Notes under the pieces: generated by a model
What the model was told of the DNA's origin: nothing
The model's input: the letters and a program-made list of their open reading frames with translations, nothing else
Database searches by the model: none
NCBI RefSeq assembly: GCF_002563635.1
Contig: NZ_PDIZ01000001.1
Coordinates: 186,001-250,000, forward strand
Length of the DNA: 64,000 nucleotides
Reading direction: 5' to 3'
Origin: Bacillus sp. es.036
GTDB lineage: Bacteria; Bacillota; Bacilli; Bacillales; Guptibacillaceae
In this document: positions 35,906 through 44,184 of the stretch, one piece after another
Numbering within the stretch: the stretch's first letter is position 1
How the letters are laid out: each line of letters opens with the position of its first letter
Translations under genes and position numbers: made by a program

Positions 35906-35952
35906 TATGTCATAAGAAACGAAAAGTTAGTTTAAAATGAAGGAGGGGTTAG

Positions 35953-36462
35953 ATGAAGAAAAAACTAAAAAAAGTGATCTTACCTGTTCTGCTATTATCT
36001 TTCGCTTTGAATGTCTTCTTCATTTCTTACTATTTTTACGAAAAGAAGAGAGAAGAAGAAAGGTTGGGCCAGGCAATAAATTACATCATGTTCAATATGA
36101 ATGAATCCGTAAATCTTATAAACGATATTGATAAAAACCACCCTGAATATAAGAACCGTCTGATCTTAGCTCAGAATAAGGTTGCAGAAAATGAAGGGTT
36201 GATAAATGCACATATAAAGGAAATGCCACAAAATCTCGTTTCCTGGAATGGTGGAATAGGAGTCGGGTTGGGTAACGGAATATATGGAGTCAGTGAAAAA
36301 GGTGCAGCAGAAGCAGTAGAAGACATTTTAAATTTTAAAAAGGGATATGACAAAGAGATTCAACACGTTAATCCAGAAGACCAGCCTTATGAAGCGATAC
36401 AAGTGATTGAAAATGTTCTTAGTAGCAAGAAATATATGGGGGAGCGTTTTATATATAAATAA
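35953..36462 (+). CDS. Unknown membrane-anchored protein, 169 aa
   Basis: An N-terminal TM or signal anchor (about 8-28) is followed by a helical extracytoplasmic domain with a Gly-rich GGIGVGLGNGIYG segment. AAGGAGGGG precedes ATG 35953. It sits 15 bp before an acetyltransferase gene, so the two are likely co-transcribed. Family unknown. Confidence 0.7.
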   Translation: MKKKLKKVILPVLLLSFALNVFFISYYFYEKKREEERLGQAINYIMFNMNESVNLINDIDKNHPEYKNRLILAQNKVAENEGLINAHIKEMPQNLVSWNGGIGVGLGNGIYGVSEKGAAEAVEDILNFKKGYDKEIQHVNPEDQPYEAIQVIENVLSSKKYMGERFIYK

Positions 36463-36477
36463 GGGAAGTGTGTCGAT

Positions 36478-36945
36478 ATGTTGGATTTCAAAACCATCAA
36501 CCTCTCGAAACATCGTGACGTAGTCATAAAATTTCGTAGAGATTCCTTTCTCGTCAGTTTTGGCGATCTTAAAGGGTTTGGAGATGAAAATGAATACGTC
36601 AAAAGACTAGAAGAAAAGATAGATGAATTCCCAAATGGTTTCGTTATGGTAGAAAAAGAAGGCGAATGTATAGGACAGCTTGAATTGTCCGTAAAAGAAT
36701 ATGAAGGCAGAAAAATTCGGTATGTCAACCTATATTATTTGGTTCCTGAATTTCGTGGGAATGGAATAGGCAAAGAGTTGCACCAATATGCTTCAAATTT
36801 TTTTACTGGGAACGATCTAAACGAATTTCATTTAAGAGTATCGCCTTCCAATTCAGCTGCATTAAAATTCTATCATAAACTTGGTATGGAAAAGATAGGG
36901 ACAGAATTAGATGGCAAAGTCATTAGGTTGAGAGGATTTCTCTAA
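36478..36945 (+). CDS. GNAT N-acetyltransferase
   Basis: 155 aa. LVPEFRGNGIGKELHQ is the acetyl-CoA motif, and NSAALKFYHKLGME is motif B. ATG 36478 lies behind AAGGGAAG. The substrate is unknown. Confidence 0.88.
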   Translation: MLDFKTINLSKHRDVVIKFRRDSFLVSFGDLKGFGDENEYVKRLEEKIDEFPNGFVMVEKEGECIGQLELSVKEYEGRKIRYVNLYYLVPEFRGNGIGKELHQYASNFFTGNDLNEFHLRVSPSNSAALKFYHKLGMEKIGTELDGKVIRLRGFL

Positions 36946-36992
36946 TAGTGGCGTTCAATTAAACAATATGGTACGTCAAATATGAGATACAT

Positions 36993-37020
36993 AGAAAAAG
37001 AGAGACTGATGTGGTCTCCC
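36993..37020 (-). terminator. Minus-strand terminator of dacC
   Basis: On the minus strand GGGAGAC/GTCTCTC (one G-U pair) is followed by TTTTTC. Confidence 0.6.
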
Positions 37021-37030
37021 TTCACTTATT

Positions 37031-38512
37031 TTATTTATCCATAGCATAGGTAGCTAAAACAACAGCGATTTCATCTTCAATATCCTTGATATCATCCTCT
37101 TCAACAAATTGATTCAGCATAATCGAAAACACAAGTCCATTGCCCTGTTCCACATAGCCCGAAAGAGAAGAAACGCCAGTTAAGGAACCAGTTTTCGCGT
37201 GAACGACTTGTTCTGCAGCAGTATCTCTCATGCGATAACGAAGGGTACCGCCCTCAGATCGATCTGAATCGCCTGCTACGGGAAGTGAATGATAAAACGA
37301 ATCAAACCAGCTTTTATCTTGTACGTGATACAGGTAGTCAGACAGCTGATTAGGCCTAATTAACGAAACGTGGGAAATGCCTGATCCGTCTCTTAGTCGC
37401 ATCTCGTCCGTATCCAGTCCAACCTCTTCTAGAAAATCGTTCATGACTTCCAATCCTGCATCCCAGCTGCCTTCCTTTTTCTTTATTTTTCCCATTTCTT
37501 TTACTAATATTTCTGCATGGCCGTTATTACTTAGCTTCATGAAAGGAATAAGAAGTTCTGATAACGGCATTGATTTCTTTTCAATGAGAAGTGTTGCGTC
37601 ATCAGGTGTTTTGTGAAGCGCCATGTCGCCTTTAAATTGAATGCCAGCTTCTTTTAGGGCTTGCTTCATTAAACTAAGCGCATATTCCGCTGGATTCCAC
37701 ACCGCAATCCATTCGCGCTTACGCGTTGCATCCACAGATATTTCCCCTTCGACTAAGATCGTATTTGAACCATGTTCACGTGTGATGCTTAATTCCGCAT
37801 CCTCGTCTGCACTGACTGTTTTCGCATGGTTCTGTACTTCGATCACATCAGATGAAGGTGACAGACGAACATCTACTGGATCGCCAGGGTTTTTGCCAGG
37901 GTAAGCTTCTACAATGACCGTACCGGCATCGTAATCTTCATTTGGTGAAGCAGTTAGTGCTGAAACCTTGGCACCGTAGTAGTTATCTTCATCTGACCAG
38001 GAAAGATCCTGTGACAGAGCTTCATCTTCATACCAGCTGTTATCTCCAATCAAATCACCTTTAATTTTATGTACACCTTTTTCTTTTAGCGAGTTTGCGA
38101 GTTCATCGAAATCTTCTTTCAGGAGAGTAGGGTCGCCTTTTCCTTTAAGGTATAAATTCCCTTTCAAAAATTTGTTTTTCACTTCTCCATCCGTTAAAAG
38201 TTCGGTGGTAAAACGGTAATCCGGTCCAAGTGTTTCAAGGGCAGCACCAGCCGTAAATAATTTCATATTCGAGGCAGGGGTGAGGCGGGTCTCGCTGTAA
38301 TTCTCATAAATCAGTTCTCCAGAGTTTGCCGATCGTACGCTTATTCCGGCAATGGCGCCATCAAGGCGTTCATCTGAGAGGATCTCATTAAGCTCGGTGG
38401 AAAGATTACTATTTGTTTTGTCGGCACTGACATCCTGGTTTGATGATAAAGGAGGAAGGATCAGAAGAATTAGCAGCAAGAGGACTAGGCCGGTTTTTAA
38501 AGTTTGTTTCAA
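37031..38512 (-). CDS. dacC: D-Ala-D-Ala carboxypeptidase/endopeptidase (S13, PBP4 type)
   Basis: Secreted low-molecular-mass class C penicillin-binding protein of 493 aa that trims or cleaves peptidoglycan stem peptides. It has a signal peptide at about 1-30. Active-site motifs are S81-N-M-K84, SNN in the later KLSNNGHAE, and KTG in HAKTGSL. The large insertion between SxxK and SxN is as in B. subtilis DacC. The frame runs up to 38617, but GAGGAG 8 nt before TTG 38512 gives a proper signal-peptide start. Confidence 0.92.
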   Translation of the reverse strand: MKQTLKTGLVLLLLILLILPPLSSNQDVSADKTNSNLSTELNEILSDERLDGAIAGISVRSANSGELIYENYSETRLTPASNMKLFTAGAALETLGPDYRFTTELLTDGEVKNKFLKGNLYLKGKGDPTLLKEDFDELANSLKEKGVHKIKGDLIGDNSWYEDEALSQDLSWSDEDNYYGAKVSALTASPNEDYDAGTVIVEAYPGKNPGDPVDVRLSPSSDVIEVQNHAKTVSADEDAELSITREHGSNTILVEGEISVDATRKREWIAVWNPAEYALSLMKQALKEAGIQFKGDMALHKTPDDATLLIEKKSMPLSELLIPFMKLSNNGHAEILVKEMGKIKKKEGSWDAGLEVMNDFLEEVGLDTDEMRLRDGSGISHVSLIRPNQLSDYLYHVQDKSWFDSFYHSLPVAGDSDRSEGGTLRYRMRDTAAEQVVHAKTGSLTGVSSLSGYVEQGNGLVFSIMLNQFVEEDDIKDIEDEIAVVLATYAMDK

Positions 38513-38734
38513 TTCATCAGCTCCTCGTTGTTTAGTATGATCCAATAGCCTATTGCCTAAAAGGTATGAAAAAAGATTATGTAAGCTCACCTCCTGAAGT
38601 AGTAACTGAATATTCATCCTAAATTAAACCTTCGTTTATCGCATTCAAATCCCCTTTGATTTCAATGTAAGTTGAAACTTTTTACATATAGGAAAAGAAG
38701 AGAAGTAGTTCATTAAGCCTATGCGAACAGAACA

Positions 38735-38763
38735 TAAAAAAGCAGCTGCATGATCGCAGCTGC
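38735..38763 (-). terminator. Minus-strand terminator of guaC
   Basis: GCAGCTGC repeated as a stem with a GATCAT loop, followed on the minus strand by six T residues. Confidence 0.88.
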
Positions 38764-38768
38764 GCTTC

Positions 38769-39752
38769 TTAATAAACTTTATCTCCATTAAAAATCGAGT
38801 TCTTGACGACAACGTAATCGACTGTACGAATGGATTCAAGCTTGTCTCCACCAGAATAAGAGATAGCCGACTGAAGATCCTGTTCCATTTCTGTTAGGGT
38901 ATCTTGAAGGTTCCCTTTATGTTCCACAAACATTTTCTTACCTTCCACATTTTTCTTCTCGCCTTTTTGGAATTCAGAAGCTGATCCAAAGTATTCTTTG
39001 AATCGCTTTCCATCGCGTTCAACGGTTTCTCCGGGAGATTCTTCATGACCTGCAAAAAGGGAGCCAATCATGACCATCGAAGCTCCAAAACGTACGGATT
39101 TTGCGATATCGCCGTGCGTGCGAATGCCGCCATCAGCAATAATCGGCTTCGTTGCAGCTTTTGCACACCAGCGAAGTGCCGCTAGCTGCCAGCCACCAGT
39201 TCCAAAACCGGTTTTAATTTTTGTAATACACACTTTTCCGGGACCAATTCCAACCTTTGTTGCGTCCGCTCCAGCATGCTCGAGCTCACGGACTGCTTCC
39301 GGAGTCCCAACATTTCCTGCAATGACAAAGCTATCAGGCAGGTGGTTTTTAATGTGACCAATCATTTCGATAACCGCATTCGAATGACCGTGCGCGATAT
39401 CAATCGTAATATAGTCAGGTGTAAGTCCTTGTTCTTTAAGCTGTTCGATAAACGCGTATTCCTCGTCTTTTACACCAACGCTAATCGATGTGATTAGCTC
39501 ACGTGCATTCATATCTTGAATAAAAGTCATCCGCTTTTCTGGTTCAAAACGATGCATCACGTAGAAGTAGCCTTTTTCAGCTAACGTAACCGCAATCGTT
39601 TCATCAATAATTGTCTGCATGTTTGCAGGTACAACTGGTAGTTTAAATGTATGCTTGCCAAGTGTAACCGAAGTATCACACTCTGATCGACTGTTTACGA
39701 CACATTTAGCGGGAATTAGTTGGATATCTTCATAATCAAATACGTTTTCCAT
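38769..39752 (-). CDS. guaC: GMP reductase
   Basis: 327-aa TIM-barrel enzyme that converts GMP to IMP with NADPH, for purine salvage. Catalytic C175 lies in GPGKVCITK, with [10 protein letters not shown] and [11 protein letters not shown] as substrate/phosphate motifs. It is the same size as B. subtilis GuaC (326). The longer ORF from 39809 is rejected because GGAGTGA precedes ATG 39752. The upstream PurBox pair predicts PurR control. Confidence 0.95.
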   Translation of the reverse strand: MENVFDYEDIQLIPAKCVVNSRSECDTSVTLGKHTFKLPVVPANMQTIIDETIAVTLAEKGYFYVMHRFEPEKRMTFIQDMNARELITSISVGVKDEEYAFIEQLKEQGLTPDYITIDIAHGHSNAVIEMIGHIKNHLPDSFVIAGNVGTPEAVRELEHAGADATKVGIGPGKVCITKIKTGFGTGGWQLAALRWCAKAATKPIIADGGIRTHGDIAKSVRFGASMVMIGSLFAGHEESPGETVERDGKRFKEYFGSASEFQKGEKKNVEGKKMFVEHKGNLQDTLTEMEQDLQSAISYSGGDKLESIRTVDYVVVKNSIFNGDKVY

Positions 39753-39769
39753 GAGATTCACTCCTAAAA

Positions 39770-39805
39770 ACGAATAATACGTTTTAATTTTATTTAAACG
39801 TTCGT
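39770..39805 (-). promoter_or_regulatory. Candidate PurBox pair (PurR) for guaC
   Basis: On the minus strand ACGAACGTTT, 16 bp, then TATTATTCGT. This is the inverted CGAAC/TTCG arrangement with the 16-17 bp spacing known for B. subtilis PurBoxes. It lies just downstream of the predicted start point. Confidence 0.6.
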
Positions 39806-39814
39806 CCATTTGAT

Positions 39815-39843
39815 AATTTACAGCAATTTCTTATTGTTGTCAA
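39815..39843 (-). promoter_or_regulatory. SigA promoter of guaC
   Basis: TTGACA (39838-39843) and TAAATT (39815-39820) on the minus strand, with a 17-bp spacer. Confidence 0.75.
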
Positions 39844-39912
39844 AGACTTTTTTTATATCCATTTCTTAACTAGTATTAAAGTTGGAAGGGATTTCATACA
39901 TGTTTATGGAAC

Positions 39913-39934
39913 AGTACATTTAAGAAAATGTACT
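39913..39934 (+). promoter_or_regulatory. Inverted repeat before the VOC operon
   Basis: AGTACATTT-AAGA-AAATGTACT, a perfect 9-bp dyad ending next to the AAAGGAG ribosome binding site of the following gene. It is either an operator or an mRNA hairpin affecting initiation. Confidence 0.55.
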
Positions 39935-39949
39935 AAAGGAGATGATGTG

Positions 39950-40393
39950 ATGAAGCAGTCCCTGCTTCGCATCGGTTCTACTTATTTACCTGTTATGGAT
40001 GTTAAACGAGCGACAGAGTGGTATGTATCGAATTTAAATGCGGAGCTTAGCTATCTAGATCAGGATAAAGCGATTTTGAATATGGCGCATCAAAGTATTT
40101 TTCTAGTCAAAGCCCAAGAGAAGGAATGTGCCAATTTCTATGATCGTGAAGGAAAAGAGCACTTTTCTTTAACGTTTGAAGTGGATGGTCTTCGGGAGCT
40201 TGAAATGCTTCGAGAGGAATTTTTGTCAAAAAATATGAAGGTCGGTGAACTGGAAAACAGGGGGCATACGGGTAGAAACTTTGTCTTCTATGATCTAGAT
40301 GGAAATATGTTTGATGTGTGGAGTGAAATCAGTCCGGAATTCAAAGAACGTTACCTCGTTCCAGATCCCATTAGTGAGGAGTCCACAGAATGA
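39950..40393 (+). CDS. VOC (glyoxalase/bleomycin-resistance fold) protein
   Basis: 147 aa with two beta-alpha-beta-beta-beta modules. The start RIGSTYLPVMDVKRATEWY and late FVFYDLDGNMFDVWSE are typical of the fold. ATG 39950 is 8 nt after AAAGGAG, and the GTG just before it is less likely. Its TGA overlaps the next ATG (ATGA). The substrate is unknown. Confidence 0.88.
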   Translation: MKQSLLRIGSTYLPVMDVKRATEWYVSNLNAELSYLDQDKAILNMAHQSIFLVKAQEKECANFYDREGKEHFSLTFEVDGLRELEMLREEFLSKNMKVGELENRGHTGRNFVFYDLDGNMFDVWSEISPEFKERYLVPDPISEESTE

Positions 40394-40860
40394 TGGGAGA
40401 GCGAGACGTTCATATTGAAACTCTGGATGAGCTTTATCTTGTCGGTATCAGAGTTCGCTGCCCGGCAGAGGAATATCTATCAGAAATCGCCCAAGCAGCA
40501 AAGCAATTAGAGGATCGGATGGATGAGATCTCATATGTCATAAACCCTACAGAGCAAATGGGTGCCTTTGTCGTAGAAGCTTCTTCTGAAGATGAGGAAG
40601 GGTATTGGGTTTCGTACCAAGTATTAAAAGTAGAGCATGTTCCAGAGGGGATGGTTGCCATAACAATTACTTCTCAAACCTATGCGGTTATGAAGCATAT
40701 GGGGTCGAACAAGGCGATTTTACATACGTATGATGAACTTCATAACTGGATTGAAAAAAGTAGTTGGACTAGGAGATTAAGTGCCTGGCATCTTGAGCGC
40801 TTTCATCATTTTAAAACGATCGAAAAGATCGATGTTGATTTATTGGACACGGTTCAGTAA
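40390..40860 (+). CDS. GyrI-like/AraC effector-binding-domain protein
   Basis: 156 aa, a stand-alone small-molecule-binding domain. The features are LDELYLVGIRVRC, FVVEASSEDEEGY and YAVMKHMGS. Proteins of this fold bind or hydrolyse drugs and dyes. It is coupled to the VOC gene by an ATGA overlap, so it is probably co-functional with the VOC proteins on either side. Confidence 0.8.
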   Translation: MMGERDVHIETLDELYLVGIRVRCPAEEYLSEIAQAAKQLEDRMDEISYVINPTEQMGAFVVEASSEDEEGYWVSYQVLKVEHVPEGMVAITITSQTYAVMKHMGSNKAILHTYDELHNWIEKSSWTRRLSAWHLERFHHFKTIEKIDVDLLDTVQ

Positions 40861-40883
40861 TTGAATATAAGGGAGATGAGTGT

Positions 40884-41318
40884 ATGATTCGTATTGGTAG
40901 CGTATTTATTCCGGTGACAAATCTAGTAAAAGCAATTGCATGGTATGAAAAGCACCTTGGCGTTCAAAAAATTGAGGAGTGGGGAGACGGCGTTGGTAAG
41001 GGAGCTGGTTTTTACTTTCCAAACAGTCCCACCCAGCTTGGGTTAGTTCAGGTTGAATCCGCTACGTCTACAGAGTTTCAAGTAAAAGGCGAACATCGAA
41101 ATAGCTATTTCAATTTCCTTGTAGAGGACATTCATGATTTTTATCGTAAGCTGAACGATGCAGGTGTAGAAACGACTGAACTTGAAGATTTCGGAGGCAT
41201 GACGTGTTTTGATTTTTATGATCTTAATGGGAACCCGTTTAGTGTCGTAAATGAAGTGAAAAACTCTCCATTTCATTCAGATGAAATCAAAAAGCTTCAG
41301 GCTCAGGCTGAATTTTAG
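40884..41318 (+). CDS. VOC-family protein
   Basis: 144 aa. It starts RIGSVFIPVTNLVKAIAWY, closely parallel to the VOC protein two genes upstream, and ends with CFDFYDLNGNPFSVV, so the pair probably arose by duplication. ATG 40884 lies behind GGGAGATGAG. It is third in the VOC/GyrI-like/VOC unit. Confidence 0.88.
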   Translation: MIRIGSVFIPVTNLVKAIAWYEKHLGVQKIEEWGDGVGKGAGFYFPNSPTQLGLVQVESATSTEFQVKGEHRNSYFNFLVEDIHDFYRKLNDAGVETTELEDFGGMTCFDFYDLNGNPFSVVNEVKNSPFHSDEIKKLQAQAEF

Positions 41319-41340
41319 AAGAGGAACTAATACGGCGCTT

Positions 41341-41415
41341 TGGATGAACTTACCCGTTAAAGATGTAGAAAAAATCATTTTTTCATCACATTGGTTTGTC
41401 CGTAAAGGCCATTAG
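41341..41415 (+). pseudogene. VOC-family N-terminal remnant
   Basis: WMNLPVKDVEK is the usual N-terminal strand of another VOC subfamily. The frame then continues without homology and stops at 41413. It is a decayed third VOC gene behind the intact pair. Confidence 0.5.
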
Positions 41416-41476
41416 AGATGGTGTTTATTCATTTAGATGGTTAACCGGTGGAACGTCCTTTAGATCTACCGTATGC

Positions 41477-41504
41477 AGGTAACTCATAACGAGTTACCTT
41501 TTTG
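41477..41504 (+). terminator. Terminator after VOC region
   Basis: Perfect AGGTAACTC-ATAAC-GAGTTACCT stem with a T-run. Confidence 0.88.
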
Positions 41505-41575
41505 TTGTTTGAAACTTTCTAGCATAGTTTATCGTACTTATTAGTAGAGATAAAAACCAAGAAATGAGGGATAGA

Positions 41576-42142
41576 ATGAGAAGTATACGGCTAACGTTAG
41601 CGTTGGTTCTTCTTCTAGCGGCCGGCTGTTCGAGTGGCGTAGCGAGCGATCAAACTGCCATTAAAACGATGGATGACGTTCAGTATGAATCGATACTTCC
41701 ATACAGCGGAACCTACGTGGGCAACAATTCTGACGTACTCGCTCTACTCAGTCACTTGCCAGGCGGAGTAACAGTCGGGAAGGTTGATCTATCAGATGAA
41801 AAGATAAACGTTACATACGAAGTGAAAGGTGATCGTTCAGAAGAAATGTATCATGATTACTGGTTCTCTGACAACAAGAATGGCCTAAAATCAATGCATT
41901 ACAACGCGATTTATTTAAGCCTTCTCGTTCCAAATGCAGAAGGATATGAGTTTCATGTGCAAGAAAAGAATAGGAGCTTTACGAGAGATGAAATCACGAC
42001 GATTCTTGGAGATGAATTTCCTGATCTTCCGAATGAAGATGAACTTATGGACGATGAGACTGTTGAGGCATTTGTGACAAAACATGAGGATGAGTTAGAA
42101 ATGATTGCAAACAACTTTGAGGACTATTTTAATGAAAAATAA
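41576..42142 (+). CDS. DUF4825 lipoprotein
   Basis: 188 aa with lipobox AAGC (Cys18). The ESILPYSGTYVGNNSDVLALL segment and the following LPGG match DUF4825 proteins, of unknown role at the cell surface. GAGGGA selects ATG 41576 over the in-frame ATG 41564. Its 3' end overlaps the next small gene by 11 bp. Confidence 0.78.
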   Translation: MRSIRLTLALVLLLAAGCSSGVASDQTAIKTMDDVQYESILPYSGTYVGNNSDVLALLSHLPGGVTVGKVDLSDEKINVTYEVKGDRSEEMYHDYWFSDNKNGLKSMHYNAIYLSLLVPNAEGYEFHVQEKNRSFTRDEITTILGDEFPDLPNEDELMDDETVEAFVTKHEDELEMIANNFEDYFNEK

Positions 42143-42341
42143 AATGGGTTCTAGGCGTATAAAAAAGATTACTTTATTATTGCTTCTCCCACTTGGCTTC
42201 TTTTTTATGATTGAGGTGGGATCGTATTTTAATCATCAAGTTATAGAGACAGCCGTTGAAGGATGTGAAAAATTAGGAGGAGAAGTGAATTTGGAAAAAG
42301 ATATCCTTGCGATAAACTGGAGCTTTTCTTGTGAAAAATAA
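42132..42341 (+). CDS. Small membrane-anchored protein, 69 aa
   Basis: One TM helix (about 12-30) and a short extracytoplasmic tail with two cysteines (GCEKLGG and SFSCEK). GAGGA lies 9 nt before ATG 42132, inside the DUF4825 gene. It is probably translated with it. Family unknown. Confidence 0.6.
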   Translation: MKNKMGSRRIKKITLLLLLPLGFFFMIEVGSYFNHQVIETAVEGCEKLGGEVNLEKDILAINWSFSCEK

Positions 42342-42361
42342 GAGATCAAGGAGGTTTGGTT

Positions 42362-42655
42362 ATGCCAACTTGCCAGAACTGTGGATACATCTGGCGGTGG
42401 AAGGAAGCGATGAGACTAATCTATCGTTCAAAAGCCACCTGTCCAAACTGTGAAACAAAACAATTTCTTTCTGCGAAGTCGAGAAAGCGATCAAGCTATA
42501 CATCGATGCTCGTCGTAATCCCACTTGGCATCACTACGATATACAATCTATCATTATGGTTGTATTTAGGTTTTTCATTTGCCATTCTCGTCCTGATTCT
42601 TCTTCTATCTCCGTTTTACTATACGTTAAGTAATGAAGAAGAACCGCTTTGGTGA
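42362..42655 (+). CDS. CXXC-20-CXXC zinc-ribbon membrane protein
   Basis: 97 aa. CQNC at 4-7 and CPNC at 27-30 form a zinc ribbon, followed by two TM helices (about 48-66 and 68-86). It fits the small TIGR04104-type family common in Bacillus. ATG 42362 is 7 nt after AAGGAGG. It is third in a run of small envelope-protein genes. Confidence 0.8.
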   Translation: MPTCQNCGYIWRWKEAMRLIYRSKATCPNCETKQFLSAKSRKRSSYTSMLVVIPLGITTIYNLSLWLYLGFSFAILVLILLLSPFYYTLSNEEEPLW

Positions 42656-42685
42656 AGGAGCTACAAAAATCACATACATAAAGAG

Positions 42686-42721
42686 AGGTCGCCTATCAAA
42701 AGAGGATGGCGACCTTTTTTG
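42686..42721 (+). terminator. Terminator after zinc-ribbon gene
   Basis: AGGTCGCC/GGCGACCT stem with a six-T run. Confidence 0.88.
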
Positions 42722-42853
42722 TGGATAAATTTTAAATTCAATGTTGAAAGACGATCCTTAAAATCATCGTTCTTGTCATACACACTATTAGATTGATGGA
42801 AATAGGGTAGTTTATAAACAACAGAATCGAATATGCGGAGGGGAGGGGTTCAA

Positions 42854-43666
42854 TTGAAAAAGATCGTGTATCGAGGCGTGATCGGCTTGCTCAATTCTAG
42901 AAGGTTAGGCTATTTCATTAATAAAATGAGCCGAACTCGATTCAGCAAGTGGCTGATTCCTATATACGTGAAGTTGTTTAACATCCAAACGAACGAGCTG
43001 GATTTAAGTCTGAAGGAGTTTACATCATTAGAAGCATTTTTTGTAAGAAAACTTAAATCTGGTTCACGTACTGTTAAAGGAAGAGGTAGCGATATTGTCA
43101 GTCCTGTTGATGCGAAGTTAGAGCAGTTTGGTGAGATCGATGACACGTTAATTAAAGTGAAAGGAATTAGGTATTCAATTGAGGACTTATTGCAGGATAA
43201 GGAAATGATTGCTCGATATCGGCATGGTGTATTCCTTGTGTTATATCTTAGTCCCAGAGATTATCATCGGATTCACGCTCCTGCTGATGCAGTTATAGGA
43301 AAACAGTATGAACTTGGTGGAAAGTCTACTCCAGTCAATAAGTTAGGTATGACTTTAGGAAAGTCGCCCCTCTCGACAAACTACCGAATTGTGTCTGAAT
43401 TAAGACAAGAAGACGGGATGTTTATGGCTCTCGTAAAAGTGGGAGCAATGTGGGTAAATACGATTGAATTAACACACCCTACCTTAAACCTAGAAAAAGG
43501 AGAGGAAGTGGGCTTTTTTAGTTTTGGTTCCACCGTGGTGCTCCTGTTTGAAAAGGATAAGGTCTCTCTTTCTCCAAGTTTAGAGCGGCAAACTTCGATC
43601 AAAGCCGGTGAGCCATTGGCAAGAAAAAGGGATTCAGAAGATAAAGATTCTTCATTTGAGGAGTAG
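42854..43666 (+). CDS. psd: Phosphatidylserine decarboxylase proenzyme
   Basis: Pyruvoyl enzyme that makes phosphatidylethanolamine, 270 aa, membrane associated. Self-cleavage site GST has S226 in FSFGSTVV (usually LGST). SPVDAK and LSPRDYHRIHAP hold the conserved catalytic Asp and His. The frame begins at ATG 42833, but GGAGGGG selects TTG 42854. The charged C-terminal extension after the pyruvoyl site is longer than usual. It stands alone, without pssA next to it. Confidence 0.93.
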   Translation: MKKIVYRGVIGLLNSRRLGYFINKMSRTRFSKWLIPIYVKLFNIQTNELDLSLKEFTSLEAFFVRKLKSGSRTVKGRGSDIVSPVDAKLEQFGEIDDTLIKVKGIRYSIEDLLQDKEMIARYRHGVFLVLYLSPRDYHRIHAPADAVIGKQYELGGKSTPVNKLGMTLGKSPLSTNYRIVSELRQEDGMFMALVKVGAMWVNTIELTHPTLNLEKGEEVGFFSFGSTVVLLFEKDKVSLSPSLERQTSIKAGEPLARKRDSEDKDSSFEE

Positions 43667-43897
43667 TCGTAAGAAAAAAATGAAAATATTTTCCCTACCC
43701 TTTTTTTACAAAATATAGTAAACTATAACATGGACTGTTTTAAATGAACGACTTCGATAGCGTTGGATACGATAGTTGGTCGTGATTTTGTTCGGGTGAA
43801 GGAAGACCTTTACGTTCACTCACTCCTTAATATCCACTTATAGAACGCTGTTTAAATCTACTTCTGTTTCTACTACATTCATTAAGGAAGGGAAGCG

Positions 43898-44098
43898 TTG
43901 AAATTGCCTATACAATGTTACACGAGATCAAATCTTCTAGCTCTCATTGATCAGAAAAAAGTAGTTTTAACATCAAAAGTGTTAGCGCATGGATTTACAC
44001 ATAAACAAACTGTCATGGCCAGTCAAGAGCTTGATAAGCTTCTTAATCGCTATCAATTTGGACAATATGAAGGAAGTCAATCGAGGTATCTAGCTTAA
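43898..44098 (+). CDS. Spo0E-family aspartyl-phosphate phosphatase
   Basis: 66-aa protein whose C-terminal half carries the family signature SQELDKLLNRYQ. Such proteins dephosphorylate Spo0A~P or related regulators and delay sporulation. Start is TTG 43898 behind GGAAGGGAAG. The preceding 231 bp is AT-rich and has no gene. Its presence supports a spore-forming host. Confidence 0.82.
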   Translation: MKLPIQCYTRSNLLALIDQKKVVLTSKVLAHGFTHKQTVMASQELDKLLNRYQFGQYEGSQSRYLA

Positions 44099-44128
44099 TT
44101 GCTATTATTTCATTTTATTTGCAATAAG

Positions 44129-44165
44129 AAAGAGCCAGGAAGCAGATGATGCCTCCTGGCTCTTT
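44129..44165. terminator. Shared terminator between spo0E-like gene and ald
   Basis: AAAGAGCCAGGA/TCCTGGCTCTTT lies between convergent genes. Confidence 0.85.
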
Positions 44166-44184
44166 GAAGTATAAACGTCTATTT

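Noticed and set aside
37377-37904. Plus-strand ORFs inside dacC and similar antisense frames in guaC, ald, adeR, ppsA and exporter genes
   Set aside because: They are shadows of well-supported genes on the other strand, without ribosome binding sites or recognisable domains.
38513-38617. N-terminal extension of DacC
   Set aside because: It would put about 35 polar residues before the signal peptide. TTG 38512 has a well-spaced GAGGAG.
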